Assembly: GCA_016704485.1 (NCBI GenBank) | Contig: JADJAA010000002.1 | Coordinates: 1,240,001 to 1,304,000 of the forward strand | Reading direction: 5' to 3' | DNA from: Flavobacteriales bacterium | Lineage (GTDB): Bacteria > Bacteroidota > Bacteroidia > Flavobacteriales_F > PHOS-HE28 | DNA: 64,000 bases | Shown here: positions 46,901 to 56,507 of the stretch, piece by piece | Numbering within the stretch: the first letter of the stretch is position 1 | How the letters are laid out: each line of letters starts with the position of its first letter | Made by a program: the position numbers and the translations under genes | Notes under the pieces: generated by a model | Databases searched by the model: none | Told to the model about the DNA's origin: nothing | Seen by the model: only the letters and a program-made list of their open reading frames with translations

Positions 46901-47265
46901 CTGGCCACATCACCGATGCGAATGCTCGCAGTGGGTTCGCCATTGCGATAGAAACGGAACTCGAGGTAGTTTGTGATCACCAGATTGTCCAGCGAGCCGT
47001 TGTATCGTTTGAATTGCTCCTTGTAGTTCTTACTGTCCAGATCCGCTCCGATATCCTTGGCCTCGATGTAGCCCACGGGGATCTGTTTGCGGGTCAGGAT
47101 GTAGTCAGGTGCTCCACATGCTACCCTGGCGGGTTCGTTCGTTACCAAAATTCCTGGGCACAAGGCTGTCAGCAGCTGTTGTAAGTCTCCTCTGTAGGCG
47201 TGCTCCCGAGCGATTCCGGTGCGGTACTGTGTATTGAGCGCGGAGATGTATTCTGCGGTCGTCAT
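43978..47265 (-). CDS. Single-chain restriction-modification enzyme (type IIG / type ISP-like without helicase)
   Basis: A 1095-residue protein joining nuclease, methyltransferase and recognition parts. The N terminus has a PD-(D/E)xK nuclease site: Asp54 in GAPDYIL and Glu68-x-Lys70 in GYIEAK. A helical linker leads to an N6-adenine methyltransferase with motif I DPATGTGTFL (387-395) and catalytic NPPY (518-521). The C-terminal part (LPLDVLDYCYTVLHSPAYRA, RIPFPKDAKKF) matches the type ISP specificity domain. The helicase of true type ISP enzymes is missing, so it fits type IIG. No partner genes are adjacent. Confidence 0.9.
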   Translation of the reverse strand: MTTAEYISALNTQYRTGIAREHAYRGDLQQLLTALCPGILVTNEPARVACGAPDYILTRKQIPVGYIEAKDIGADLDSKNYKEQFKRYNGSLDNLVITNYLEFRFYRNGEPTASIRIGDVASGKVKPLPEEFDKFNALIADFAAWQGQTITSPKKLASMMAGKARLLADVIASAVESDEQSQANTDLREQLEAFKVILIHDITPRSFADLYAQTIAYGMFAARLHDATPDSFSREEAAKLIPRSNPFLRKLFNSISGPDLDDRIVWIVDALADIFRATDIAKLLTSFGKGSGREDAFMHFYEDFLAQYDPKLRKSRGVWYTPDAVVRFIVRAVDDILKEEFGLAAGLADASTVRLKRKVFTKATADMRSKVKEVEVEEVVHRVQVLDPATGTGTFLAEVVRQVHAKFEGQEGMWPQYVEQHLIPRLNGFELLMASYAMAHLKLDLVLRDTGYDMGTPHGTPNQKPSNNDQQRLRVFLTNSLEEAHRDTVTLWTNWLSQEAKEANSVKRDTPVMVVLGNPPYSGISTNKGDWISGLIEDYKYVDGEHFGERKHWLQDDYVKFIRFGEHFIEKTGEGVLAYVNNHGYLDNPTFRGMRWHLLKTFDKIYVIDLHGNSKKKEVSPDGSRDENVFDIQQGVSINLFIRSKAWKKGILAKVMHLSLWGTREHKNNLLGTQSIHSNQFECITPSSPQYLFVPMDYAAKRLYDQGIALGDLFPNNVTGIVSARDGFVTDFDASNLVDRIASFVDESQTDDEVRLKFFGSTSAGKYLAGDSRGWKLPKARKAIRGLDHGTYVRPMSYRPFDERVMYYHPGMVDWSREKVMPHFFRGTNISIAWIRPQSSAYEFSLFTTKHITDQCYAGNKSAGAGITYAAPLYIYPETNQQTSALSHSVQPNLGIKLVEQMANGMGLNYTFNPEELFAHGTGKALLPLDVLDYCYTVLHSPAYRAKYKEFLKSDFPRIPFPKDAKKFRALVQLGAKLRKLHLLEDPMVEQFITKFPAAGDNTVTRKMSKNSIGYEATSKDHGKVWINDQQYFADVPQVAWNFYIGGYQPAQKWLKDRRERQLTFDDIRHYQRMIVALTETGKVMEEVDKVGVIE

Positions 47266-47505
47266 GAACCTATAAATGTTGGATCGTTGTTGAGCGTGCC
47301 AATAAGCAAAGCGCAGAGGTGAAACTATTACATGCTGAACTGACTAAAAAGAAACTCACGAGCAAGCGTGCGATTCTTCATCGAGAAGCCTGATGAATGC
47401 AATACTAGGAAAATATAGAAGCGCTCAAGAAAGACAACATTCTTCGTTAGAACAAAGTTCACACTGCGCAGATGCGGAAGTCCCCCAAGAACTACTAGGA
47501 AGCGA

Positions 47506-50500
47506 TCACTCCTTCAGCACTTTAACCTCCACAGGATCCTGCCCTACTTCTTGCACACGAACAACGTAGATGCCGGATGGAAGACCATCTAACGATACGG
47601 GTACCGTAAATCCGGTTGACGTTGCTGTGCGTGAGTAATTCAGCACCTGCTGGCCTTGAGCATTGATCACGCTGAGTTCGATGGTTCCTTCTGAGGTTCC
47701 TTGTATGGATACGATCGTTTCGCCCTGCGTAGGATTCGGGAATACGGTGATGGATGCATCGGATCCGTTCGGGTTATGGACGGGTACGATATCACTGTAG
47801 GTGAACGTGCCATCGAAGTCTACTTGTTTCAACCGGTAATAGCTCGTGCCGGAATACGGGTGCATGTCGAAAAATTCATAGTTCAACGCTACCTGGCTAT
47901 TCCCTGCACCGAAGACGGATCCAGCTAGTTCGAAGGTGAACGCATCCGCACTGCGCTCCACGTCGAAGCGATCGTTGTTCATTTCAGATGCCGTGGTCCA
48001 TTCCGTACGCACCGCATCCTCGACGTATTGAGCATGAAAGCTTACCAGTTCAACCGGCAGCGGATTCCCGAAGCCTGTTGATGCCAACGTGAAAAGTGAA
48101 GGTGTAGCAAATAGACTCACTGCACCAGCCGAAGAGATCGTACCGGCAGTTGTGTTGCCCGTGGTGCTTCCATTTCCATGGTTCTTCCACAAAGCCCCGT
48201 TCCAACGCGCTACAGCGAGTTCAGAAAGGTCCGTTACCCCACAACTACGTGGTGTATCCCAAGAGAGCGTGACAACCGGATTGGATGCACCGGCTGTGCG
48301 GTCGAGTATCCAATACTCACACAAACTCAAGTGGTTCAACGATGGATCCCTTAGCAAGTGGCTGTATGTGGGATGTGACGACTGCGGCTCATACTTCGCG
48401 GTAAAATGATGGCTAGTTCCCGCCAGAGCAGAAATTGAGATCGGCGCATAGCGCGTTCCATCACCCACCGGGAAGGAAAATGCATCGTCACCGACCTTAC
48501 GTAGGTAGCCGATCACATGGCTGTTGTTATCCGGCGGGTTGCTCATGGTGACGTTGTCTGCAATTACCAATAATCCCGGCCCGGCCGAGGTTGCTGCCGC
48601 CGTTCGCAGCGCGCCACTGACAAAGGCCAGATCCAACGCCACATTGACATTACCACCCACTAACACGACCTCTGCACCCGAAGTTGTAGCAACATCCAAC
48701 AAATTCACCGTAGGAGGATACGCGATCTCGTTCCGGAAGTATTGTGGTACGCTGCCTAGAAAGCGCGTTCGTCCTGCTCCAGCGCTGAAAAGGATCGTAG
48801 ATGTGGAACCCAGTGTGGATACATCCTTGTAGAAATTGTTACCGGAGATATTTCCAAGATTGAAACCAGCAGTTCCATTGTGCTGGAAGTGTGCATCGCC
48901 ATTGTATGTATCGGCAACGTAGTTGCTCAACAGAACAGTTCCACCTTGACCAACGAATTCCATGTTGGCATTGTAGGTATTGCCACCATAGCTGGGGTTA
49001 TAAACAGGCCCGTTCTTTACGAACCGGACATAGCTATTGAATACGGAACCGTCCAGGTAAACATCCGGTGAAGTTGCATCAAGTGGTCCATTGAACGTAG
49101 TACCCGTTTGGAATCGTAGTACAGCACTTCCCGTCAATACCAGTGTATGTGAATTAGGGCCTACCTGTGTGAAATTCCTCAAGGCAAGAGACCCGTTGGT
49201 GAACCCGGTCGGATCGATGGAAAGTGTACGTCCGGTTGCCAGTGTAGCAGTTCCATTTGCTTGTCCGAAAATGATACCGCCAGTGCTTGTGCTACCCAAC
49301 GCCAGATCGCCGTTGAATAATTCCGTGCCGGAATATCCCAGGTAAAAAATTCCGGTACCTGCATTCGTAAGCCGCGTTGCGCCGTTGAACATGTTGGTTC
49401 CCACACCACTATCATTCGATGGACCGATCTTTCTGCAGTAGGCGTCACCATTGAACCGAGCTCCGGTAAAGCGCAGACCCGGCGAAACGGATGTCATATT
49501 TCCGTTGAAGATGGCTCCTCCGCCAAAAACAAGAATAGCTCCTCCGGTCAAGGTCAAGCTCTGGGGTGTAGCTCCTAACTGGGTGAATTTTTCAATTGAA
49601 AGCAATCCATTTACGAACCCCAGTGGCCCTACTGAAATAGTACGTCCAGCGGCCAGTACCGCACTACCTGTATTCAGGCCCATGCGTAATTGTCCGGTGG
49701 ACGAATTACTTACGAGCAGATCGGCATTGTAGGTATCGTTCACTTGATAGTACAGGTTCAAATACCCACCACCGGTCATACGGATATCCGTTAGCCCATT
49801 GAATGTATTGCCGCCTCTACTGGAATCGTTCGAAGGACCGGTCTTGGTGGCTTGTACTGTGCCATTGAACGTTGTGCCATTGAACAGTAGCCCACCGGAA
49901 CTGGAGACCACGTTGCCATTGAATACCGAAGCGATCCCATAGGTCAACGTTGCATTTGCGCCCAGGTTTATCGCTTGCGGTGTCGGCCCCAACTGAATGA
50001 ATCGATCCAATGAAAGCGCACCCGCGCTGAACCCGGTGACACCAACGGCGACGGTCCGTCCATCTGCCAGGAACCCGAACCCTGTATTCAATCCGAAACG
50101 GAACTGGCCCGTAGACGTATTGTTCAGTCGAATATCCGCGTTGAACTGATCATCCGCGGTGTAATGCATGTTGATGAAACCCGCTCCGGTCTGTGTGATC
50201 ACTGTTAGACCATTGAACGTATTTCCACCCGGACTGGAGTCATTGGAGATGCCGGTTTTGGTGGCTGTTAACCTGCCATTAAAGGTGGTACCGGCAAAGA
50301 ATAGTGAGCCGGAAGTTGAAGTCACATCTCCATTAAAGGTTGTTCCTGCACCATATGTCAGCGTTGCCACATTTCCCAAAGAAAGTGTTTGGGGTGTGGG
50401 ACCGATCTGTGTCAGTTCCTCAATGGAAAGTAGACCCTGCGTGAATCCCGAAGGACCAACAGCGATCGTGTAGCCTGCGGCCAATATTGCAGTTCCCGTA

Positions 50501-53500
50501 GAGAGACCCAACCGGAACTGACCAACCGATGTATTGCTTAAACGCAGATCAGCATTGTAGATATCATTCGCAGTAGAATAGAGGTTCATGGATCCAGTTG
50601 CGGTCATGGTTATGTCCGTGTGTCCATTGAAAATATTACCACCTCGGCTGGTGTCATTCCCTGGACCGTTCTTGGTGGATCTCACGGTACCGTTGAACGT
50701 TGTACCATGATAGAACAATGACCCGGAAGAGGAGATCACATTACCGTTGAACACACTTCCGGTCCCGAACGCCAACGCGGCACCATTGCCCAACACCAGG
50801 TTCTGCGGTGTAGGTCCGATCTGAGTAAATCGACCAATGTTCAGCATTCCATTAGTGAACCCACCGGCTCCAACTTCGATCACTCTACCAGCCGCTAGCA
50901 CCGCATTACCGGTGAACTGTCCCATTAGGATCTGACCGGTGGACGTGTTATTGAAAAGCAGGTCGTCGTTGAACGCATCATCCGAATAGTGATACAAGTA
51001 CATGATCCCCGCTGACGCAAGCGTGATCTCGGTGGGTCCATTGTATGTATTTCCACCGTTACTTGCATCGCTACCGAACCCGGTTTTTACGGCAGTAAAT
51101 GAATCATTGAACGTGGTGCCGTTCAGGTAGAGCCTTCCGGAAGTACTGGACACCGTTCCATTGAATGTATTTCCCACACCGAAGGTCAGCGATGCACTGC
51201 TACCAAGCACGAAATTCTGCGCTGTTGATCCTATTTGAGTTAATCGCCCGATGCTCAAGGCCCCACTCGCGAACCCTGAAGCACCAACTGAAATTATCCG
51301 GGTCGCTGCCAAGGTGGCGGTGCCCGTTAATTGGCCGGTCAGGATCTGCCCACTGGACGTATTGCTCAACAGGACATCATTGTTGAACAAGTCGTCAAAG
51401 TTTTGATACAGTATTATGGCTCCGTTGGACGCATTCGTGATATCAACGATGTTGTTGAAGACATTCCCTCCGTTGCTCTCATCACTGCCCGGGCCGGTCT
51501 TGATCGCAGTGAGCTTACCGTTGAATGTAGCGCCATTGAAGTAAAGCCTACCGGTGGTTGCTGTTACATTTCCGTTAAGAACAGTACCCGCGTTAAAGGT
51601 CAGAGTTGCATTGGTGCCAAGCATAAGATCCTGAGCTGTACCGCCTACTTGAGTCAATTTTCCAATGGTGAGAAACCCTGCCACGAAACCAGACGCTCCT
51701 GCTGCAATGGTATAACCTGCGGCCAGCGTTGCGGTTCCGCTGAACTGCCCGAGGAGGATCTGTCCCGTGGATGTACTTCCGAAACGGATGTTACCGTTGA
51801 AGCTATCGTTAGCGTAATGGTATAAATAGATCGTACCAGTTGATGTATTGGTGAGATCGAGCGTACCGTTGAACGTATTTCCTCCAGTGCAAACATCGTT
51901 CAACGAACCTGTCTTGGTGAGGCTGACATCCGCATTGAACGTTGACCCATTGAGACCGATCGACGGTGAAACGACCGTAAGCGGTCCGTTGAACGTTGTG
52001 CCAGAACCAAAATAAATACCGGCCGATCCGGTGAACGCTATATTCTGTGGAGTTGCTCCCACCTGCGTTAGTCCGTTGATGTATAATTGTCCGGATGTGA
52101 ATCCTGATGCACCTACATTGATGGTATTGCCTGTGGCCAATGTGCTGGTTCCACCGCTCAACCCGAAACGAATACTACCTGTACCGGTATTGTTCACGAG
52201 TAAGGGTCCGTTGAAAACATCGATACCGGTGTAATGCGGACAGAAGAGAGCACTGCTCGAATTGAGAAATTCCATTGAACCGTTGAACACATTTCCCCCA
52301 GTGCTGTAATCGTTGCTGCTACCGGTCTTGGTGAATTTTGCACTACCGGAAAAAGTTGCTCCGTTGAGAAAGACCGTTGGTGCGGTGACGTCCACATTGC
52401 CTAGGAACAGTGTACCTGGGTTGTAGAAGAAGCTGGACGTACCCGTCATTACGAGTGTGATGTTCGATGGCCCTAACTGCGTGAAACGTCCTAGACCAAG
52501 AGCGCCTGCACTAAAGCCACCAGCACCGATCATTATCGTGTAACCCGATGCTTGATCCCATGATCCTCCGCTATAGCCGAAACGGAATCCACCGGATCCC
52601 GAACTATTGAATTTCACATCACCGTTGAACGTATCGACACCGGTATTATTAAGAGCGAGGAATCCAATGCCGGAATTCGAGAACTCCGTGGTTCCATTGA
52701 ACACGCAACCACCGGAGCTGTATTCATTCGTATTTCCGGTCTTAATGAACGTTGCATTCGCATTGAACGTGGTGTTCTGAATATAGAGACCTGGCGCACT
52801 TCCGGTAAGTGCTCCATTGAATACGGATCCATCCCTTACGTGCAGCGTTGATGTCCCAGTTGTAATAATGCTCTGTGGTGTGGCACCAAGCTGGATCAAT
52901 CTACCGATCACCAACGAACCAATACTAAAACCGCCGCCACCGATACTTAATGTCATTCCGGAAGCCAAAGTCCCGGATCCCGTGTTCTGTCCGAGCCAGA
53001 TACCACCGCTTGTTCCCGAGCTATTGAGCACCACATTGCCGTTGTATACGTCATTCAACGTATAGTACATGTATTGCCGGCCTGCCGTATTGGTCAAGGT
53101 CAACGAGTCATTGAACGTATTGCCACCAATGCTGTAGTTGTTCCCGGTATTGGTCTTCGTAAGGGTAACAGGACCATTGAAGACGGAACCGTTGAAATAG
53201 ACAATATCCGTTGTACCATTGATCGCACATGAAAACGTTGTTCCCGCGAATGTGATCGCGCCCGCAGCTACGTTAGGAGCAAGAGTTCCATTGTTCACGG
53301 CTCCTCCGATGAAGTTGCTCGTACCCGTAACGTTAAGGGTGAATGCATTCAAATTGAGCGTTCCCGAAGTGATAGTAAGGCTGTTCACGGACCGGTTCGC
53401 ATCCAATAAAGGCTGATTCAGCGCGGTCAGCAGTACTACGGCAGTATCAGCTCCATTGGGGAATCCCGTAGCGGGGAGCCAGTTAAAATTATTGTTCCAT

Positions 53501-53697
53501 GCTGTGCTGATCGCTCCCGTCCATGTATACGTGGTCTGAGCTGTAGTGCTAAGTGTGATGAATACGAGTACTGAACCCAGCGTGCGCAAGGTCAATGGAA
53601 GCTTCCTCAACTGTCCCACGGATCGATTCACAGTTATAGCGGTCACAGCGCGGCAATGGAAGAACCTTTCAACTAAAGTCAAATGACTGGAACGCAT
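47506..53697 (-). CDS. Giant T9SS surface protein with ten 138-residue repeats
   Basis: A 2063-residue protein. The N terminus has an unusually long basic lead before a hydrophobic segment ending TTAQ, then TYTWTGAISTAWNNNFNW. Residues of about 250-1530 consist of repeats, each with a TFNGTV-like line and (R/K)(F/L)TQ(I/L)G. They look like beta-helix or beta-solenoid rungs, Gly/Asn/Thr-rich. The C terminus has the module NPLPVELVSFHA with SASEMNND-like text, and a type A sorting domain. It is probably an adhesin or sheath protein. No enzyme domain is seen. Confidence 0.85.
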   Translation of the reverse strand: MRSSHLTLVERFFHCRAVTAITVNRSVGQLRKLPLTLRTLGSVLVFITLSTTAQTTYTWTGAISTAWNNNFNWLPATGFPNGADTAVVLLTALNQPLLDANRSVNSLTITSGTLNLNAFTLNVTGTSNFIGGAVNNGTLAPNVAAGAITFAGTTFSCAINGTTDIVYFNGSVFNGPVTLTKTNTGNNYSIGGNTFNDSLTLTNTAGRQYMYYTLNDVYNGNVVLNSSGTSGGIWLGQNTGSGTLASGMTLSIGGGGFSIGSLVIGRLIQLGATPQSIITTGTSTLHVRDGSVFNGALTGSAPGLYIQNTTFNANATFIKTGNTNEYSSGGCVFNGTTEFSNSGIGFLALNNTGVDTFNGDVKFNSSGSGGFRFGYSGGSWDQASGYTIMIGAGGFSAGALGLGRFTQLGPSNITLVMTGTSSFFYNPGTLFLGNVDVTAPTVFLNGATFSGSAKFTKTGSSNDYSTGGNVFNGSMEFLNSSSALFCPHYTGIDVFNGPLLVNNTGTGSIRFGLSGGTSTLATGNTINVGASGFTSGQLYINGLTQVGATPQNIAFTGSAGIYFGSGTTFNGPLTVVSPSIGLNGSTFNADVSLTKTGSLNDVCTGGNTFNGTLDLTNTSTGTIYLYHYANDSFNGNIRFGSTSTGQILLGQFSGTATLAAGYTIAAGASGFVAGFLTIGKLTQVGGTAQDLMLGTNATLTFNAGTVLNGNVTATTGRLYFNGATFNGKLTAIKTGPGSDESNGGNVFNNIVDITNASNGAIILYQNFDDLFNNDVLLSNTSSGQILTGQLTGTATLAATRIISVGASGFASGALSIGRLTQIGSTAQNFVLGSSASLTFGVGNTFNGTVSSTSGRLYLNGTTFNDSFTAVKTGFGSDASNGGNTYNGPTEITLASAGIMYLYHYSDDAFNDDLLFNNTSTGQILMGQFTGNAVLAAGRVIEVGAGGFTNGMLNIGRFTQIGPTPQNLVLGNGAALAFGTGSVFNGNVISSSGSLFYHGTTFNGTVRSTKNGPGNDTSRGGNIFNGHTDITMTATGSMNLYSTANDIYNADLRLSNTSVGQFRLGLSTGTAILAAGYTIAVGPSGFTQGLLSIEELTQIGPTPQTLSLGNVATLTYGAGTTFNGDVTSTSGSLFFAGTTFNGRLTATKTGISNDSSPGGNTFNGLTVITQTGAGFINMHYTADDQFNADIRLNNTSTGQFRFGLNTGFGFLADGRTVAVGVTGFSAGALSLDRFIQLGPTPQAINLGANATLTYGIASVFNGNVVSSSGGLLFNGTTFNGTVQATKTGPSNDSSRGGNTFNGLTDIRMTGGGYLNLYYQVNDTYNADLLVSNSSTGQLRMGLNTGSAVLAAGRTISVGPLGFVNGLLSIEKFTQLGATPQSLTLTGGAILVFGGGAIFNGNMTSVSPGLRFTGARFNGDAYCRKIGPSNDSGVGTNMFNGATRLTNAGTGIFYLGYSGTELFNGDLALGSTSTGGIIFGQANGTATLATGRTLSIDPTGFTNGSLALRNFTQVGPNSHTLVLTGSAVLRFQTGTTFNGPLDATSPDVYLDGSVFNSYVRFVKNGPVYNPSYGGNTYNANMEFVGQGGTVLLSNYVADTYNGDAHFQHNGTAGFNLGNISGNNFYKDVSTLGSTSTILFSAGAGRTRFLGSVPQYFRNEIAYPPTVNLLDVATTSGAEVVLVGGNVNVALDLAFVSGALRTAAATSAGPGLLVIADNVTMSNPPDNNSHVIGYLRKVGDDAFSFPVGDGTRYAPISISALAGTSHHFTAKYEPQSSHPTYSHLLRDPSLNHLSLCEYWILDRTAGASNPVVTLSWDTPRSCGVTDLSELAVARWNGALWKNHGNGSTTGNTTAGTISSAGAVSLFATPSLFTLASTGFGNPLPVELVSFHAQYVEDAVRTEWTTASEMNNDRFDVERSADAFTFELAGSVFGAGNSQVALNYEFFDMHPYSGTSYYRLKQVDFDGTFTYSDIVPVHNPNGSDASITVFPNPTQGETIVSIQGTSEGTIELSVINAQGQQVLNYSRTATSTGFTVPVSLDGLPSGIYVVRVQEVGQDPVEVKVLKE
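49100..52960 (-). repeat. Ten tandem repeats of about 412 bp in the giant surface protein gene
   Basis: The TQ(I/L/V)G motif recurs near 49165, 49575, 49985, 50405, 50818, 51232, 51648, 52063, 52475 and 52888. Copies are diverged, and the central ones are more alike. Confidence 0.85.
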
Positions 53698-53846
53698 GGT
53701 ATCGGTGGCTTACTTTCCGTCGACCAACGACTCATTGTCGTCGACGGATACACATTTATACCACATAGAGCCTCACAGAGTTACATGAACTCAATGGTGG
53801 CCGGCTCCACCGGGAGGACGTTCCGTAAGGACTTCAATGTGCGAGC

Positions 53847-53910
53847 GATCCGCAGTATGCAATAAAACCAGCATGAGGGTGTTATTGTTGAGATTGATCG
53901 CGATCAATTA
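53847..53910. repeat. 64-bp repeat, copy 1
   Basis: Shares ACCAGCATGA-GGTGTTA and neighbouring bases with 61662-61725; about nine differences in 64 bases. It lies in a gene-free stretch downstream of a gene remnant. Confidence 0.8.
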
Positions 53911-53943
53911 AAAGCAGCCCGATCCGCCGGTGATCATATCGTA

Positions 53944-54161
53944 TTATGGGGTAGTACAATTCAACTGGATCCATGTGGTTTGTGTGCCACCGGTCGGGAG
54001 CGTACCACGAATGCCTACGATCATGGGCAATTGAATAGCGTTCAGATGCTGGATTGTTCCACTGGGAACTGTTGTCCAACTGTTCTGGGCATTGCATGCG
54101 CAACCAGCAGAAGACCAGAAATGGTAAGAATGTGCTTTTCCATGAAGCGTTTGTTCTTCAT
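53944..54161 (-). pseudogene. Remnant of a secreted YCF48-like beta-propeller gene
   Basis: MKNKRFMEKHILTISGLLLV begins a signal peptide at 54161. In another frame the sequence goes on as NAQNSWTTVPSGTIQHLNAI, GIRGTLPTGG and TTWIQLNCTTP and ends at 53944. SGTIQHLNAI and TLPTGGTQTTW resemble one YCF48/BNR blade, so one frameshift separates the signal from a single blade. The rest of the gene is missing. Confidence 0.5.
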
Positions 54162-54482
54162 ATGGTTAACTGAAGTTGGAACCGTTCGACGTTGAGTGCT
54201 GGAACATAGAGGCCAGATCATATTGACAGGAACTTAGAAAGAGAACCATAAGGCTGATCGCAGCCACCAAGAGGATCAGTTCCGCAATGCGGGAAAGCTT
54301 GTTCATGGTGTTCTGTTGCGACATTTCCCAGGTATTTCAGGTCCAAAATTCATTTTTCAGCTCGGCGGGTACAAGGAATACCGATCCAGCGGTCGAACGT
54401 GCTATCGAGTGGTTTCCATGCAACATTCCAAACGAACAACACGATCACCCTAACTTTCACCGATCGAAAGCAGGGCTGAATC
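54162..54482. other. Intergenic region before the sensor kinase
   Basis: Nothing that I can support as a gene. No clear TAnnTTTG box near the kinase start. Confidence 0.4.
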
Positions 54483-56507
54483 ATGCATTGCAGAACAACA
54501 AGGAGATGGCTGCGCGTACTTGTGCTTGTTCTGCAATTCCCTTCCATAACGCTACAAGCACAGGATGCTGGATTGATCCCCGAAGTACGGTCCGATCTTG
54601 CCAATGCCACGGACGACACACTTCGTGCCGATGCATTGGCGCGACTTTGTTTCAATCTGATCCAGACTTTCCCGGACAGTGCGCGTTATTACGGTGAAGC
54701 AGCTCTTGCGTTGGCTGAACGCATCGGGCAACCACGTGCTCTTGCCGATGCGCACAACAACTTGGGCTGGCTGGAAACTTCGCAAGGAAACTTCAAGGAA
54801 GCAGAAGAACATTTCAAGATCGCACTCGATCTCTTCATCGTCATAGGAAATCCTGCCTACATCGCGGTAACACTCTCAAACATGGGTTGGTGTGCCGATA
54901 AACAGGGCAACCGCGTTGGGGCATTGACACAATTCCAGAACGCTTTAAAGCAAAGTGAGAATGCTCAGGACACGGCGATCATGGCCGTCAGCCTATATTC
55001 CATCGGCACAACGTACAGTAAAATGAAGGAGTACGATCGAGCCCGTGATCACATAGAACGGTCCATGCAAATGGAACGCATGCTTGGTCGAAAAAGCAAA
55101 GAAGCCAATTGTTTGTTGGCCATTGGCAACATATGGCGCTCTGAGAGCAACACTTCTAAAGCCCTTGAATTGTACGAGCAAGCGTCTTTGATGTATGCAG
55201 CTAACAACGATCAATACGGTGTTGGTATGGTGGAGGAGAATTCCGGCGATCTGTTCATCGATGATCGACCAGGCGCTGCTTTGACCCACTATACGAAGTC
55301 ACTTCAAGTTTATGAAGCACTGCACAGTCCAGCGGACAAGGCCTACATCCTTCAACGGATCGGACTTGCTCAACAGGGAATGAAGCGCTACACTGATGCA
55401 GAACAGAGCTATGGAGAAGGCATGACGCTGGCAAAGTCCACAGGTAGCACAGAATTGGTAATGGAATTCGAACTAAGTCTTGCAGAGCTGGCTGTAGATC
55501 AAGGCAGGAGTGAAATTGCATTGGAACACTACCAGCGCCACATGGCCTTGAAGGACAGTTTGCAGAGCGATGCATCTCAACGCGAACTATTGCGCTTGCG
55601 CACCGTTTTCGAAACAGAAAAAGCCGAACAGGACAACGAACTACTGAAGACCGAGAACGAATTACGCCGCACCAATGAACGTCGGTTAAAGGCGCGGGCA
55701 TTGGGTATTGCAGCGTTCGCCGTATTGCTAACGCTAGTGTTGGGCATGCTTTGGCGCACCTATCGTTTGCGCGAGAAACATACCAAAGAAGTTGAAGCGT
55801 TCAATACCGAACTCGCGAAACAGCGCGATGAAGTTGAACGGATAAATTCGCTCTTGGAGTTGAAAGTACTGCGCTCACAACTGAACCCGCACTTCATTTA
55901 CAATTGCCAGAGCAGCGCCATTGCCATGATGAAGGCTGGGCAGACCGTAGAAGCCTTGGCATATCTGCAAGGTTTCGCACGCTTGTTACGTATGATGTTG
56001 GAGCACAGTGTTAGCGACTGTATCACCGTGGAAGAGGAAGCTGATTTCTTGCGGCAATACATCAAGTTGGAAGCACTACGCGTAACGGATCTGCACTATG
56101 AAGTGAATGTGGATCCAGTATTGATCAAGAACGAAGCCGACATCCCCGCGTTGCTCGTGCAACCCTTCGTAGAGAATGCGCTATGGCACGGTCTGGCTCA
56201 AAAGTCCGGCGTACGAGAACTTGTTATCGACTTCAAGCAAAGTGGAACGCAACTGCACTGCACGATAACGGACAACGGTATTGGAAGGAACGGGACCAAA
56301 GCGACTGGCGACGACCATCATTCGTTGGGCACCGAACTGATCAACGAACGCTTGCAATTGCTCACGCACCGGTTGGACCAACGCGGGTCGTATGTGATCG
56401 AGGACTTAACGAATGTTACGGGTGAGCCTTGTGGGACGCAGGTGACCCTTCAGTTGGAAATTGGTCCCGCGGAAAAGACCACTTCAACATTCACCACACA
56501 CATATGA
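54483..56507 (+). CDS. LytS-type sensor histidine kinase with TPR sensor domain
   Basis: A 674-residue protein: signal peptide (ending TLQAQ), periplasmic TPR repeats (about 60-340, for example ADAHNNLGWLETSQGNFKEA), a coiled coil, one membrane helix near 405-424 and a cytoplasmic His_kinase/HATPase_c module. The phospho-acceptor His is in LRSQLNPHFIYN (about 470), then PALLVQPFVENALWHG and DNGIGR for ATP binding. The stop overlaps the next gene's start by ATGA. This TPR-fused type is common in Bacteroidota. Confidence 0.93.
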   Translation: MHCRTTRRWLRVLVLVLQFPSITLQAQDAGLIPEVRSDLANATDDTLRADALARLCFNLIQTFPDSARYYGEAALALAERIGQPRALADAHNNLGWLETSQGNFKEAEEHFKIALDLFIVIGNPAYIAVTLSNMGWCADKQGNRVGALTQFQNALKQSENAQDTAIMAVSLYSIGTTYSKMKEYDRARDHIERSMQMERMLGRKSKEANCLLAIGNIWRSESNTSKALELYEQASLMYAANNDQYGVGMVEENSGDLFIDDRPGAALTHYTKSLQVYEALHSPADKAYILQRIGLAQQGMKRYTDAEQSYGEGMTLAKSTGSTELVMEFELSLAELAVDQGRSEIALEHYQRHMALKDSLQSDASQRELLRLRTVFETEKAEQDNELLKTENELRRTNERRLKARALGIAAFAVLLTLVLGMLWRTYRLREKHTKEVEAFNTELAKQRDEVERINSLLELKVLRSQLNPHFIYNCQSSAIAMMKAGQTVEALAYLQGFARLLRMMLEHSVSDCITVEEEADFLRQYIKLEALRVTDLHYEVNVDPVLIKNEADIPALLVQPFVENALWHGLAQKSGVRELVIDFKQSGTQLHCTITDNGIGRNGTKATGDDHHSLGTELINERLQLLTHRLDQRGSYVIEDLTNVTGEPCGTQVTLQLEIGPAEKTTSTFTTHI

